The notes: generated by a model from the letters alone, not told the origin. Counted from the stretch's first letter, positions 22,207 through 35,310 are shown. The stretch is DNA of 64,000 nucleotides from Notospermus geniculatus (GCA_002633025.1 NMRB01001343.1:85199-149198), one strand, 5' to 3'. A program made the numbers and translations.

Positions 22207-24345
22207 ATTTGTAGGATTCCCTCAAGAAGTATACACGTTATCATGACCGTCATAAAGTAATAAATCATTCGGTTCTTTCAAGGTCTTCTCTAAAACGAGG
22301 ATCTGTTTATAGCGAGTTTGATGTAAACGTTGATTCACAGGAATTGTTTACAAAAATGAAGTCAGGGTCCAACATTTTCGCTTTAAGCACGTCGTGCATG
22401 TATTTCTTCGAGACATGTTTTGAGGCAGGTGGGACGTTTGCAAAGGAAAACATAAGCCCGGACGGTTCTTCTCTTCCTTCTTCTTATTTTCTTCTCTTTG
22501 TGTTTTGAAGAGAAAAAATCCGGAGACGTCAGAATTGCTGCACTTGTAATGTTTTTCAATGTGGCCATTTTTTTCTGTGTGACTCCCATTGCTTGGAACA
22601 CACTGGGAAAGAGACTCACTGTTTTTCTGTGTGTCGCTCATTGTCAAGTTGCGCCTTTGTAATGTCACACTGGCACATGGGCCACACTGACATGACTGAA
22701 AAACGTTACACCGCTCCTATGAGCGTTAATGTTGCATACAATACAATGCTCCTAGACTTTAATAATATCTCTTGCTGTCAGTTCAGTAGGCCTACAAAGT
22801 CAAGAAATGAAAACATGTAAAAGAAACGAAATACATGTACCAGTAAATGTACATGTAGTAAACTGCCCATGTAACAGGCAAACGCATTGTTATATCGAAT
22901 CTCTTCACCTCATTACAACCATATGTCAACTTAGTGTGATTTGTTTCACGTAGCTTTGTTTTTATTTGTTCTGGATTGCACATGCAACAAATTGGCCAAT
23001 AACTTTGCGATAAATGGACTAATTCTTCTGATTGGATAATTTTTTCAAAAAATCGGCATTTAATCAGAATAAACGGACGTAATGTAAAGTTCGAAGATTG
23101 CCGACATCGCAATGAGCCATTGTATAACTGTACTTGAGACACCTGTACTCCAGTGATACAGAGGCGACTCTCTGATAGCGTAAGATTCCCCCGGGGCTCC
23201 AGTTTCCTCCCACGTCACAAATCGTTTTCGCGTTCGTGGCCGCGCAATGTGTAAACTGGCCATAAAGACTGTCATCGTCCATTCAGTTTGAAGTGGTATG
23301 TCTTGCAAGTAGGCGTATGCATAAACCTCGCACCAAAACCCAGCAGTGGTCGCTCAATTTAGAGAAAAAAAATAGCAGGAGTGTTGTACCGAATATTACA
23401 TGTGATGAACTCTAGCGAAAATCGTATCAAAAATTTTTTTTTAGTAATTAAGCAGATTTGAGCCAGAGGNGACATCAAATATCAGGGGACATTAGATTCT
23501 ATTACACCGGTACACACAAGACAGCATCGTCGTGCGACATGCTAACGTTCCCTTAGACCTACGGATAAGTAGCCTTAATGGGTCCATGCCGATAGGAAGA
23601 ATTTACGTGAAAAATTACAAATGACTTTCATTAGAATTCAAGGTTGAATTATGATGACGTCATTCAAATATCCAGAATTTTCGACTTGACGCTAATCTCT
23701 TGGGCTACATACCTTATCAGTAGGACAAGAGCTTGGGCTTATGTAAAGAAAATATTCGTTTTGTCGTTTTGCCAAACCAATTGTTCTGTGACTACTAACA
23801 TCGTGATTCAGAAAAAAGTCCCATGAAAAAATTGGAGAACAAAGCAGAAAACGAATAAAAGTTCGCTGGTCGATTCCCACTCTTCTATTTTTTTACAATA
23901 TCCATGATATTGGCTTTATTCTAAGCGCAAATTGAGGAGGTGAAATGGCAACTTGACAGATCAAAATGTGAAAAAAGTCCGAAATGGCTCAATAACTAGC
24001 ATTTTTTGAATAAAATGGTTAAGGCAAGTTCACACCAAAACCCCCACCCTTTTCCACACCCTGTTCACACCAAACCCCCACCCCATTATCTTTATCTTAG
24101 GATTTTGTCATTTTTTCCGAGTTCAGGAATGGGACAGGTAAGTGGTAGTTTACAGTATATTCAACGTATAACCAGTAAACCCATTGCGAGCACATTAAAT
24201 GTATTAAGGAACTTTATTTCTTGACAGCTTATCAATAGGTCAATAAGACGCCTTTCGTAATTGAAGAATTGCTGACAGTGCATGACATTGGGAGATAACG
24301 AGATTGCATTATACAAACGAAATCGTTATGTTTTTACAGATATGT

Positions 24346-24452
24346 CATGCTCCCACAGCAGGGGTTTTACCTCGCTCCTCTTCATCCACTCACACAAACA
24401 AATAAAAGTGTATGAAGAGGAACGAGACCAAAGCCCTGCTGTGGGAGGATGC
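24346..24452. repeat. Hairpin element (copy A)
   Basis: Left CATGCTCCCACAGCAGGG then CTCGCTCCTCTTCAT; right ATGAAGAGGAACGAG then CCCTGCTGTGGGAGGATG. Copy B counterpart 41131-41236 is nearly identical. Confidence 0.8.
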
Positions 24453-24795
24453 AGGTATGTGAAAAGTTGGTTTCATGTCAAGTTGAATGCTCTCTCTCAT
24501 AGATCTATGCACGTTTCCTTGTTGTTTGGAACATGGAATCAAATGATTCCAAGGGAACGGTTTTGTACATGTACATAAGGAAATGGTAATATCCTAAGGA
24601 TATTTGGCAAGAGGGACAGTGGATTTGCGATTGTGCAAGGCCAGCGCTTAGCAAATTCAATACACTATCTACGATGATGTAATGTTTGTGCCTGGCTAGT
24701 GGCTGTCCCCAACCTGTCAAGGAGTGATTGCAAGAGTCACCTATTGATCATCAGTACAGGTCCCTTCGTCTCCAGAAAAGTAGTTTCTATAATTA

Positions 24796-24936
24796 GGGAG
24801 GTTTAGGAATCAACCGATAAACGTAAACGTTAACGACAACGTTATTTTTGTACCGAAAATGCACATTAATATGCAGTACTACGAAAAATAACGCTGTCGT
24901 AAAGTGTACGTTTATCGTTTGCTTTCTAAACCTCCC
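24796..24936. mobile_element. TA-flanked hairpin MITE (copy A)
   Basis: Ends GGGAGGTTTAGGAATCAAC and GTTTGCTTTCTAAACCTCCC, each next to TA (24794-24795, 24937-24938). TA duplication points to Tc1/mariner-type mobilisation. Counterpart in copy B: 41564-41705. Related to 19446-19594. Confidence 0.75.
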
Positions 24937-24974
24937 TATTGCAAAAATATGTCCATTGATGGCAAAAGATATTA

Positions 24975-25092
24975 GGGAGGTTTCGGAAGCGCCCGGTTAG
25001 GCCATACGACGACGTTTATCTATTGTTTGGGTATGCCCACACAATAGATAAACGTCGTCGTAGGGCCTAACCGGGCGCTTCCGAAACCTCCC
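24975..25092. mobile_element. TA-flanked hairpin MITE, second type (copy A)
   Basis: Ends GGGAGGTTTCGGAAGCGCCC and GGGCGCTTCCGAAACCTCCC next to TA on both sides; the core has GACGACGTTTATCTATTG and its complement. It combines the GGGAGGTTT ends of the neighbouring element with the core of the hairpin at 17321. It lies about 210 bp upstream of the TATA box. Counterpart 41744-41864. Confidence 0.78.
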
Positions 25093-25301
25093 TATTATCG
25101 CTCCAACGCAGTGCACTAGGCCTACTCATATTCTTTGCACGAAAAATGGTAAATCGTCATTGAAGAAGGAATACCATTGCCTCGATGGCGCCACTATCTC
25201 TGCGCAACTTCAGATACGCACTTTGGTTAGAAGAAAGTTAGACAATGTTAGACGCGAACATCCAGGGTCCGCATGATTGGACTTTGCTCTGATTAACCGA
25301 G

Positions 25302-25308
25302 TATATAA
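25302..25308 (+). promoter_or_regulatory. TATA box upstream of lipoprotein exon 1, copy A
   Basis: TATATAA, ending 75 bp before the ATG at 25384. The region from about 25200 to 25435 is almost unchanged between the two copies, more conserved than the flanks, as expected for a core promoter. No transcript evidence is available. Confidence 0.6.
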
Positions 25309-25383
25309 CAGTACCAGCTGATTGAGAGGTCAATTGGACACGGAGCACCGAGCAAGCAATTGGATTTCACTGGTGCTAACGCG

Positions 25384-25435
25384 ATGGACCTACGTTTTAC
25401 GCTGGTCCTGGCCGTTGTAGCCGTTGCTAACGCAG
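25384..25435 (+). CDS. Signal-peptide exon of the lipoprotein gene, copy A
   Basis: ATG followed by 17 codons reading MDLRFTLVLAVVAVANA and a split Gly codon, then GTAAGG donor. This is a complete secretory signal peptide exon. The same exon in copy B (42156-42207) differs at one residue (V for L at position 7). Its phase (1 base left over) fits exon 2 of the lipoprotein gene at 47049. If the duplication is real, this copy would need to splice over about 21.6 kb and across copy B, or it is an alternative or dead first exon. Confidence 0.7.
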
Positions 25436-26910
25436 GTAAGGGACAAATGTGAATTTAAGGGCAGTTTTCCGAATTTGGATTAAATTCAAAAGAGTGACGT
25501 TTCACTTTCCCATTGGATTTTCTCGCGGATACTTCACTTCGATTTTGAGATTTTAGACCCAAGGTCGCTTTTGGACGGAATATTATCAGTGATGAACGCT
25601 GATATTGAGATTTTAACCCTTGAAACCCTTTTTACATTGCTGCTCAATTGTGCCGTTGTTTACGCGATAACCATTTCACGAAAGAACGGAATGTTGTCTT
25701 ATCCGCTTATTCAGTTCAATTTCAGGTATTACTGCGAAAATTGCATTTTTATTGAGTATTAACTTAATTAAGTGCCTGAAAAAGTACTGACACTAGGCCT
25801 ACAAAAAAATAAATTGGTTTCGAACGGCGCATCATCGCGCCTGTTGGTGTTATAGTTTGACACGCTCCCAAGGAACCATGCAGAAAAGGAATGTTTCCCG
25901 TTGTTTCCAATCTGATGAGTTTGTTTCTCAACTTTTTCCCAACCAGACCTAAGTGTTTGTTGATTTCACCTTCACCAGAAACAATCAGGCCCGAGCATTT
26001 TTGCTGTAAGTGTCCGTGTAAGTGTAACTCAAATATAACATGTGCCGGCAAACCAAATCAATGCCACTATGCTGAAGAAATATCGTATTTTTTCACCCCT
26101 TACGCTCTCTGCAAAATATTTTTCTTCAGGTACATGTAGTTTACTATCCCTGAATACCGAGAAGCCTTCCTCCTTTGTTCTTTGGTATAGTATTTTCGTA
26201 GTAGAAAACAGCTGATCGCCTATCACATGACCACCATGCTGCATTGTTTACGTTGTTCAGTCTCTCTGCATACCCTCTACTTCCATGTTCCCGTAAAGAG
26301 AACCAAGTATGCCAACTTGGCGAAAGAGACTGAACATCCTGGTTGAACGTGCTTATCAGGAAACTCTGCGGTACTGACGTTAGCTTTGTTTTGCATCAAA
26401 GATTGACATTTTCAACAGAATAACATTCTGTATCATAGGCTTTGCTAATGGAGAGTTTTTCAGGTCGATGTTGTTAGTGTTCTTGTCCGTACAACTCGGT
26501 CACGAGGCCACGGGGGATGCTCAATTTACTTCATCCGAAAGTGAGGTTTCTTTCGCACTAAATGCAAGTGCAAACCGATAAAGTGTGTCAAATAAAAACG
26601 CAATACAATGAAGAGAATGGATCCACATCTTATGCCAATGTCAAGAACTCTCACCATCAATTAAATGCTCCCAAATTGCCGATAGTATTGCTGGTTGCCA
26701 CCGGATCCATAGGACCCCCGCCCGGGTATTGGCCGGGTTTTAAGAAGTCAACAGTATTGTTGTTGAAAGGTCGCAGCACACGAGGCATTTGTTAGCAATT
26801 TAATGGAAAGCAACAAGCAAGAATCAGTGCCACGTGCGCGGTGAAAAGCAACGGCGTCTTGCTTTATCACGAGCAATAAAAATCAAACATGTTTGATCGG
26901 AGCAATAAGA

Positions 26911-27140
26911 AGGGAGTAAGAAATAAAAGTGGAAAATAAGAAGTGGGAAGTTTTGGCATTTTGCGCGAATTTTCCCATTTTCCCATTTTTTCCCCATTTT
27001 CCCATCTTGTCTGATTTTTCTGGCGATATTTTTCAAAAAGGGAAATTTTTTACCCCAATTTGAGAAATTGAAAAATTCGCGCAAAATGCCGAAATTTCCC
27101 ACTTCTTACATTATTTTCCACGTTAATTTCTTACGCCCTT
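26911..27140. repeat. AT-rich palindrome, second copy of the AGGGAGTAAGAAAT family
   Basis: Starts AGGGAGTAAGAAATAAAAGT and ends TTAATTTCTTACGCCCTT, with TTTTGCGCGAATTTTCCC near the left arm. Same family as 21431-21683. Counterpart in copy B: 43671-43877. Confidence 0.75.
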
Positions 27141-29724
27141 TGAGTTGCTTACATGATAGCAACGAGCTCCTGAAAACATCCGCATGTGGGTGAATTTCTC
27201 TTGCTTTCCACTAAAATGCTATAGTAAGAGCAAGAAAAGTTGCTTTTGTGTGATACAGGCTTTTATACTGACGATGATCCAGTCTATAAACGTCAGCAAA
27301 TTTATGTTTCATGGCTTCGTACATGTATGAATGAATATACCAAAAAGTTCTCCCTGGCAAATGCATCTGACGTCCATTTCACCGACAACAATAAGGATCC
27401 AGAGAGTATTACATGTACGTGCAATGTACCTGATGTAAGAGGCTTGAACAGTTACCTGATAGTAAGGGGTGCGAATTTTCATCAACGCTGTGAATTAATA
27501 ATGCGGGCGATGACTTAGTGATTTTAGACAATAGATTCGACCAATCAAAGCTGAGTCAGCGGTGAAAGTGTCATTACACAGATATCTGCCTATCAAAGAA
27601 TTTGGGCATTATTTCATTCATTCTGGGACGTAACCTCGTCTGAAGTTCACTTTTATGTATACTGTTATTAATCAGGATCACTCCCTGCCACTCGACTTAT
27701 ATCAGATTTCCGGGGTCATCTCAGTTTTGATATGACGAATGCGGGTATTAAAGGCCGTTTCCTCTTTTACGTAACCTTACTCACTGAAGTTGTTCCGATC
27801 ATTTTTTGCTAAAATCAAGGGCCTTGGCTTACACGACGAATGCGGGCCTTTCCCCTTCTATTGCTTCGATCGCTTTTAACTGGTTCTAATCCATGTCCAA
27901 ACCAGCACCTAACGTAGAAACAATGTGGAGAAGTATCACACTGGACCTAGGCCTATAAGGATAGCGGGTTTCGGAGCGTGGAAACAGGACGAAGGCCCAC
28001 CTGGGTGTCGAACTCGCTGTGAGAGGACTCTAGTCTGTTTGCTTGTGATATCACTTATAATCATCGTCAGTATAATCGGTGTCGTCCTCATGCTGTTGAA
28101 TGAACGGATTCCGTCCATTGAGGTAAGCAACCTACCTGTAGGTAGGCCTACGGTTTTGTCTTTTCACAACCTCCCTGACGACAGAAAAAGCCATTGCAAA
28201 AAACGTTATTCCCTGGACAGTCCTTCAGGGGAGATTTTCCCTCATTTACTGTCGTCCTCAGAACTGGGCCTGAGAAAGGTGACAACCGTTGTCCATAGTG
28301 GCAATTTTAGGAAAACTGGAATGATCCCAGTTTTCCGGAAACCCTGTCACAGAGGTAAATTCGTTGCAAAGCAATTGCTGAGAGCTTTCCAATGAATACC
28401 ATTTTGATAAGATTTAGACCCTTTCAGTCTCTTGAACCTATTTTCCAGTTACACAGAATGTGACTTGACAGTGAGATGGTTAACTCCAAGGCATTTCAGT
28501 ATTTTTTTGTCGATATATCTTCAGAAAATAGCTAGTTCGCCTGCCATTTGTACCAGCCCTGCCTGCATCCAGGCTGCCGCCAGGATCCAACACTTTATGA
28601 ACAAGACTGCCGACCCTTGTGAGGATTTTTATGCATTTGCCTGCGGGAACTGGGAGCAAGAAACGTTCATACCCTTCCGTGAGGTTGATACGTCGGTCAT
28701 TAAGCAGATGCAGCGCCGGGTATCGCTATTTTTTAAAGGTAGGTGACCAAAATTAGCAGATACGAGGTCAATGAGGGCATCCAGTCACCAGTGACGGCAT
28801 GATATTTTTGATGGGTAACAGAAAATTCGCACCCGGAAAACTCGTCCCGGGACGACTTAGGACAATTCGTAACGAGAACAATTCGTACCCAGGGACCTGA
28901 TTCAAAAGCCGCCGCTTCTGTGAGAAGGCGCATCCTTTGTACTTCAAGCAGTGAACAATAGGGAGTCCACAACTGGACAATAGATTTGCGTCGTTCCCAA
29001 CTCAGCGACGCTTTCGAGAGCCACGCCCCAAGCAATTAATACGCATCATCGTCAAAAGACGGAAGCAAAGTTCTAGCCGACCAAAACAATATAAAATTCT
29101 CCTGATTGGTGATCGATCGACCATGAATGTGTCCGGCTAGGCATTGAAATGGGCCGTAGTGACTCCTATTGGTCAAATGACTGACAACTCCTACTGGTAC
29201 CCAGACAATTCGTACCAGGACAATTCGTACTTAGGACAATTGGTGCCCAGACAACTCGTACCTGGGGCAATTCGTACCCATTCCCAGATAACAACAAAAA
29301 TTCTGATGTCCGCCAAAGTATCGAACTATGTCCAAGCTACTCCTCCCTTTACATCTTTGAATTTCAGATCAATTAAAGTATACCATAACAGGATCAGATC
29401 CTGAGCCGTTCAGAACTATTCGTAAATTTTACAACACTTGCCTAAACTTTACCTCTCGGACAGAGAACGGATTTACCCCTGGTAGGTGAACACTCCTTTA
29501 CTTTGTACGATAGGCCAGCTGGTCCGACAGGCCTGCGTTTGAGTAAGATGCAAGGAGAATTCCTTCGAAAGATGTTACAAAATCGCTGATAAGAGAGACA
29601 TCTGAATAGGCTCCATGAAGAGGCTCTCTCTTTCTCTCTCTCTCAGCAACGTAGCGAGTGAAATGTTTTGGAAATCGCTAGAAAGAGGGGAATTCTCGTG
29701 AAGTGAGTGAGTCAACTGTACACC

Positions 29725-29979
29725 AAAACTATCAGAAAATGGATGGACCACGCACCTCTCCGAAGGCGTCCTCATGAGATGGGTGGCCGCCACAAGCGCC
29801 TCCCAGACCAAATCTCTCAGAAAATGGATGGACCACGCATCTCTCCGATGGCGTCCTCATGAGATGGGTGGCCGCCACAAGCGCCTTCCAGACCAAATCT
29901 CTCAGAAAATGGATGGACCACGCATCTCTCCGATGGCTTCCTCATGAGATGGGTGACCGCCACAAGCGCCTTCCAGATC
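29725..29979. repeat. Three tandem 85-bp units in an intron
   Basis: Units at 29725-29809, 29810-29894 and 29895-29979, each containing CAGAAAATGGATGGACCACG and GAGATGGGTGGCCGCCACAA. Copy A has a single unit at about 13078-13162. The number of units is a simple length marker between the copies. Confidence 0.85.
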
Positions 29980-32900
29980 AAAACTAAAGCATTCGTCAGT
30001 TGGGATAATCCTTCCCCAATTTTTTTCAGCAATGAAGATTATCAATGCCCTCGGAGGATTTCACGAGCACGGCAAGCCATGGATACGCGAGCTCGATCTA
30101 ACTGGACTCCTTGCCAACATGACCATGTATGATTCAATGAGTCTTTTTGACGTTTCTGTCGTGCAAAGTCGGCAAGGAAACCATCTGACAGTAAGTATGA
30201 TTGCTTCCTTCAATCTGTCGACTTTTTTCCGTACCTCAGTGACTCTCAGCTGGGAGAAGACTCCACCAATTCGCCCATTTCGTGTTAGGCGGAGCGGAGT
30301 AAGTGAGCGGAACATGCAGAATGGCTGTGGAGGGAGACTGCGCAGGGAGGGGCTTTCCGCTTCCTAGATCTACCAAGTAAACTAAAATTCATACGAAAAT
30401 AAACTGCTTCTGGTGGAAATACATACGCCAACGACCGATGGACGACGCTCACAAGTCAACCAAACGCACAGCAACACTCATACCAAACTTTCTGCGAACA
30501 ACAGCGAACTTTCGACATCACAGATCATCAACCAAACTCAGCAACACTCAGAACTCAATGTCCTCCGAATAGCGATAGCCAGTTTTCGACATCATCGCTT
30601 CCTCTTTCAGCTATCCCCGCCAAAGAGATGGGTAAGGTTGAAGCCATTGATAAATTTGCCGAGGAAGATGTCAACACCGGTAAGTCTCATGAGAAGAAAT
30701 CAAGAGAAAGGGTTAGGATTGCTAATCCAAGCTGCTTTCGCGTGAACAACAACAACAACCGATCGTCGGGCTGGTTTCGCGAAAGGAGCTTCTTTCGGGA
30801 AAAGACTGGGCTGATAGCGTCATGACAACAACAAACTTGGTCACACGTAGCCATATTCGACTACCTTTGCCGTAGATTGCTCAGTCTCAAATCGAATATC
30901 CTAGTTTGAATTCCTTTACCCTTGTTCCAGGGATATGCCGAAATGCACGTCTGGCTGGCCTCTCTGTTTCGATCCATCTACAGCAGCGTGAATACGGACG
31001 TTGACGCCTTTGCCGACGAAGTTCTTAACGTGGCCATCAATATCTCAGCAGTAAGTAGGCCTGAAGATTAGAAAAGTTTGGGCTTCCATGCAAAAAATAC
31101 GGCCCTGGGTACGAGTTGATAAGATGAAAATCACAGCCCAAAAGTAGGCCTCCGCTACAAAGCCAGCAACGGAAGTCTAAACAGTCCCTGCATACTCTCA
31201 ACGACGCCAATGGATCCGATCATCAACTCTATTCGTATTTTTCAGTATTCCTTCGATATCAAAGGAGCAGTTGGTAATATTTGGAGTGCGTACAAAGCAA
31301 CTGATCTGGCCTCGAGTCTGACTCCAAAGGTACGTAATTCGCTTACGGCAAATGATGGCATGGAATTTTCTCTGTGATTTTACCCACGTGTTGCAATTGC
31401 TGAGGTAACTCAATTCCCTTTCCTCCAATTTCAGACCGACTGGCTGCGATTCCTCGAGGTTATCACGGGGGAGAAGGACGGGGGACTTGCGACTGTTTAC
31501 GTCGCTCGGCCAGAGTATTTCAAACTTCTTGGCTCGGTACTGGATCGGGCCAGTAACAGGTTGGTGTTTCCGAGTCTCCAGCTTGTTGTTGGTGAAGACA
31601 GAAATGCTGTTGGTCAATTTCTGAAGCTCTGGAAGCTTTCTCACTGGGATAGTAGCGAGGTTTCGCAAATCTGACGAAACACGAAGTACGAAAAACGAAA
31701 TTCAACTTCATTTCCAGGACCTAATGTACTTCTGGAGATGGTTGGTACCAAAAATGTCTCTGCTGCCAATGCGTCTTTTAGCATATCAAATAAGACCGAG
31801 AGAGTTATGGTGCATCTTTATCTTTCGTTTCCACTTCGTAATTACGAAGTGAAAACGAAAGATAAATTTCAGCGTTTAACATACACCGTAACTCCATCGC
31901 TCTTGCAGCAAATGAATTTTTGGTGGTACCAACCATCTCCTCCAAAAATACATTACGTCATGGAAATGAAGTCCAATTTCGTATTTCGTACTTCGTGTTT
32001 TGTCAGATTTGCGAAATCTCACTGGTGTTTCTCTCCACGAATAACCAAAATGTCTCGCCTGTTTCAGTTCCATCAACAACCTAATCTTCACGGCGTTTCT
32101 AATCGACAGTCTACCGTATCTATCTCAACAAGCGATCACAAAGATTAGGACATATGTGAGTAGTATTTTAAGAAATAATGATTCCAAACAAAAGCCTTTC
32201 CATTGTCGGCGAGGACTTGAAAACGACTTTTGTTGCATTTTGTTATGTCTGTTTTCAGTACGCGCCCCAACTGATCGAAGATGATCCAGATATACTCTGC
32301 GTGAGAGATGTCCTGAAATATTTCCCGACCGCAAGCGAGCTGTTGTACATCCAAAGATTTCTCTCGGGCAATACCAGAAAGATTTTTGGAAAGGTGAGAT
32401 CAAGGAAGAAGGCGAATATGCAAGGCAACCTTGGGACAGACAAGATACAAAACCAACCCATGCAATAAAGCACACGAAGTTTGAGTTGATGGTCGGCAAG
32501 AAGATGATATACTACACATGTTGGAGCATTCGATGCATAGAGAAGACCAATTTTTAAATTGGTCTTCTTTATTAAAAGAAAGAAGACCATATTAAAATCA
32601 TAAGAAGATCATATTAAAATATGTTTTATTCTTGTGGAAAACCTTGCATCAAGTCACATCATCGTTTTTACCTTTAGATTGAGCACATGACTGACAACAT
32701 TCGAAACGGCCTGAGGAACCTGATCATGAATGCAACGTGGGTTGACAACTACCAGAGGCTGAAGATTATCGATAAGTTGAACAATCTGAAGACGAAGACA
32801 GGACCTTTTGATGAACTGCTGAAGGAAGATACTGCTTTACGGGGCACTTATAATGTATGTAGAGAGAAAGCCTGTCAGAGACATGGTCATCCATTATCAT

Positions 32901-34554
32901 CTCTCATTCTTACACATGAAGAAATAAAAGGACGAATGCATGACTGCAATCCTCATTCTCTTTGTTACATTTGCACGAAACGCTAAGGTGTGGTCACTGA
33001 CGAGAACTCATGTTGCAGGCACAAATCTCTTCATAGGAGGCCTATACCTAAATGTTACCAGATCGTGGAAACCAATAAGAAATCCTGTTATATGTCGTTT
33101 CCAAAACAAAGAATCTGATTGGTTCAGACGTTGATTGGTGGCATGAGGGAGAACGACTTTTTCGTCAATCCGCCTTCTGGGGACAAATCAACCTGAGACA
33201 TCATAAGTGGCGTTACCATTTTCTCAGTTTTTTGAGCTCTTCTTCAGCAGAACACTTGGCATGCAGAATATAGGGTGGCAAAAAAGACCACTTGGTAATT
33301 TTAACTGCTTTTTGCATGACAAGAGTTTTTTCTCGCAAACAGAGCACACTCATTCGCGGGCAGTATTACGACACCGTGATGCGACTGAGGATGTCCCAAA
33401 CACGAATCATGTACCACAAGGAGAGCTTACAAAGAATACCACTCAGGTATAGTTTTTGTTTCTTCTTACGGAATGTTTGTCTTTCCGTACCTTTTTGCTT
33501 AGTGCTGGGAAGAATTCTTTTGACACTGACGACTTCTCCGTCTCGTATCGATAACAAAATTTTCATTACTTTCAGTCGTGAGTTCATAGTAAACGCGTAT
33601 TTCAACCATTGGCAAAATCTCCTGAGTAAGTAACGTTACGTTGAAGGCAACATCCGTAATGTCACCTTCCTAGATTAGGTCAGAAGCGTATCTTTTGCAT
33701 ATTATCGGCAAAATACATGTAAACATAGTCGAATTTAAAGGGAGATTCCACTCATTGTCAGCTTTTGAATTTTTATCAATCCATAGAGACTAATGCCATG
33801 AATTGTGATGTCACTGGATTCAATAGGCTGACGACCTTTGTAGTGAATGAGCTAATACTGTGACTGCCTAATCCTATTGGTTGTTCCTTCATAAATATGC
33901 ATTGAGCACATGTGCTGTGCAATGGTCCCCTTGGGATTCAATTAAAATACTTAAAATGAGGAGTTTGCTGATTTTTAAAAAAAATCTGACATGTTGCAGA
34001 TACATGTACCAATGAATTTGAATGTATAAACGATATTTCAAAAATTCAAAGTTTTACACAATGAGTGGAGTCTCCTTTAAGGAAAAGGACACAGAATCCC
34101 TGAGCCCTTGCTTACATTTCAAACGATATCCTCGACTCTGTCCTCCAAACCGTTGTCTTCGTCACAGATGTCGACGTGGCATGAAATCGAGAGGCAACAT
34201 TTAGGGAGATTTTGAGTGTTCCTTTCGCGCGATGGAGGATGAACATCTGTCCCCAGACATGAAATTTACCTCTGTCCCAACAGAGGCACTGGAATTCCCA
34301 TGATTTTGCTTTTTATTTCAGAACTGCAGGCCGCGCTTTTCGCCCCGCCAATCTATACAGACGGGGCTCCGAAGTAAGTACCATAGCTTCATTTTAACCA
34401 GACAACCTAATCGTTCACCCTCTTCGTTTTTTCCGTCAGTTCAATGGTTGAGAGGTGGTCAGCACCTTCTCTCCCTTCTTGCAAGTCGTCTACGTCCCAA
34501 GGGTATACTTTCAATGGTTCGATAGATGTTTTACGATGCATACGACTTTTCTTT

Positions 34555-34766
34555 NNNNNNNNNNNNNNNNNNNNNNNNNNNNNNNNNNNNNNNNNNNNNN
34601 NNNNNNNNNNNNNNNNNNNNNNNNNNNNNNNNNNNNNNNNNNNNNNNNNNNNNNNNNNNNNNNNNNNNNNNNNNNNNNNNNNNNNNNNNNNNNNNNNNNN
34701 NNNNNNNNNNNNNNNNNNNNNNNNNNNNNNNNNNNNNNNNNNNNNNNNNNNNNNNNNNNNNNNNNN
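34555..34766. other. Assembly gap, 212 Ns
   Basis: Aligned to copy A the gap replaces about 18288-19528, so roughly 1.24 kb is hidden behind 212 Ns. The hidden part holds the zinc-motif exon and the next exon of copy B. ORFs spanning the Ns are artefacts. Confidence 0.9.
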
Positions 34767-35310
34767 TGCATTTTCGGTACAAAAATAAAGTTGTCGTGAA
34801 CGTTTACGTTTATCGTTTGATTTCGAAACCTCCCTAGTGCTTGTCAATCCACGTTTGCTTTTAGGGGTACAAGTTATGGCGTAATGAAAACTCTAACGAA
34901 GAGATTCTACCTGGATTCGACAATAGTTCTCTTACACAGGAGGGGCTTTTCTTTGTCGCAGCCGCGCAGGTAACGTTTGATAATGGATGAATTTGTTACC
35001 TTATCCGCTTGTGGAAATGGAAATGACAAAATAGGCCTAAAACAATACCAGGAATAGCTTTGCTTGCTTGCAGTTGCTGGTCTCCACAACGCCAAAAAAT
35101 TTCATAATGAAATGTGAATGTACGACACGAAGCGTACGAACAGAAACGGTATCTGACCTGCTAATGACCTCTTTGGCATCTACATGTACATGTATTTCAG
35201 GTCTGGTGCCAAAAATCCCACGCCACAGGTTTGGACCGGACAACAGTGACTGATAATCACGCACCAAACAGGAACAGGATTCTACGAATGATGAAAAATG
35301 TTGAAGGGTT

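Larger units (their letters stand above)
20900..25290. other. Intergenic DNA of copy A, repeats only
   Basis: No coding exon was recognised. It contains the AT-rich palindrome 21431-21683, several CGAACGCGAAAAAGC-like words around 21690-22020, a tRNA-derived SINE remnant near 22130, the hairpin at 24346-24452 and two TA-flanked elements. The single N at 23470 replaces about 820 bp that copy B has at 39010-39826. All ORFs here are short and have matching near-identical but often frame-broken versions in copy B, which argues against coding. Confidence 0.6.
11418..27918. repeat. Large duplication, copy A (16.5 kb)
   Basis: From AACAATGTGGAG at 11418 to CCTAACGTAGA ending at 27918, this segment is repeated in the same order at 27919-44819. 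It contains all but the first 29 codons of the peptidase-like gene, its 3' array, intergenic repeats and the lipoprotein promoter with exon 1. Copies differ by scattered substitutions, insertions and repeat-unit counts. Single Ns at 16118 and 23470 sit exactly where copy A lacks sequence present in copy B. Confidence 0.92.

Noticed and set aside
27925-28395. 156-codon frame at the start of copy B as an independent gene
   Set aside because: It starts at a GTG, reads through the donor site at 28123 into intron, and matches copy A exon 1 up to that donor.
31738-32148. 136-codon frame containing MVGTKNVSAANASF
   Set aside because: It lies in a fold-back element and then crosses the acceptor of a peptidase exon in the wrong frame.
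34407-34847. Long ORFs across the 212-N gap on both strands
   Set aside because: Their length comes from unknown bases; flanking sequence is peptidase intron.
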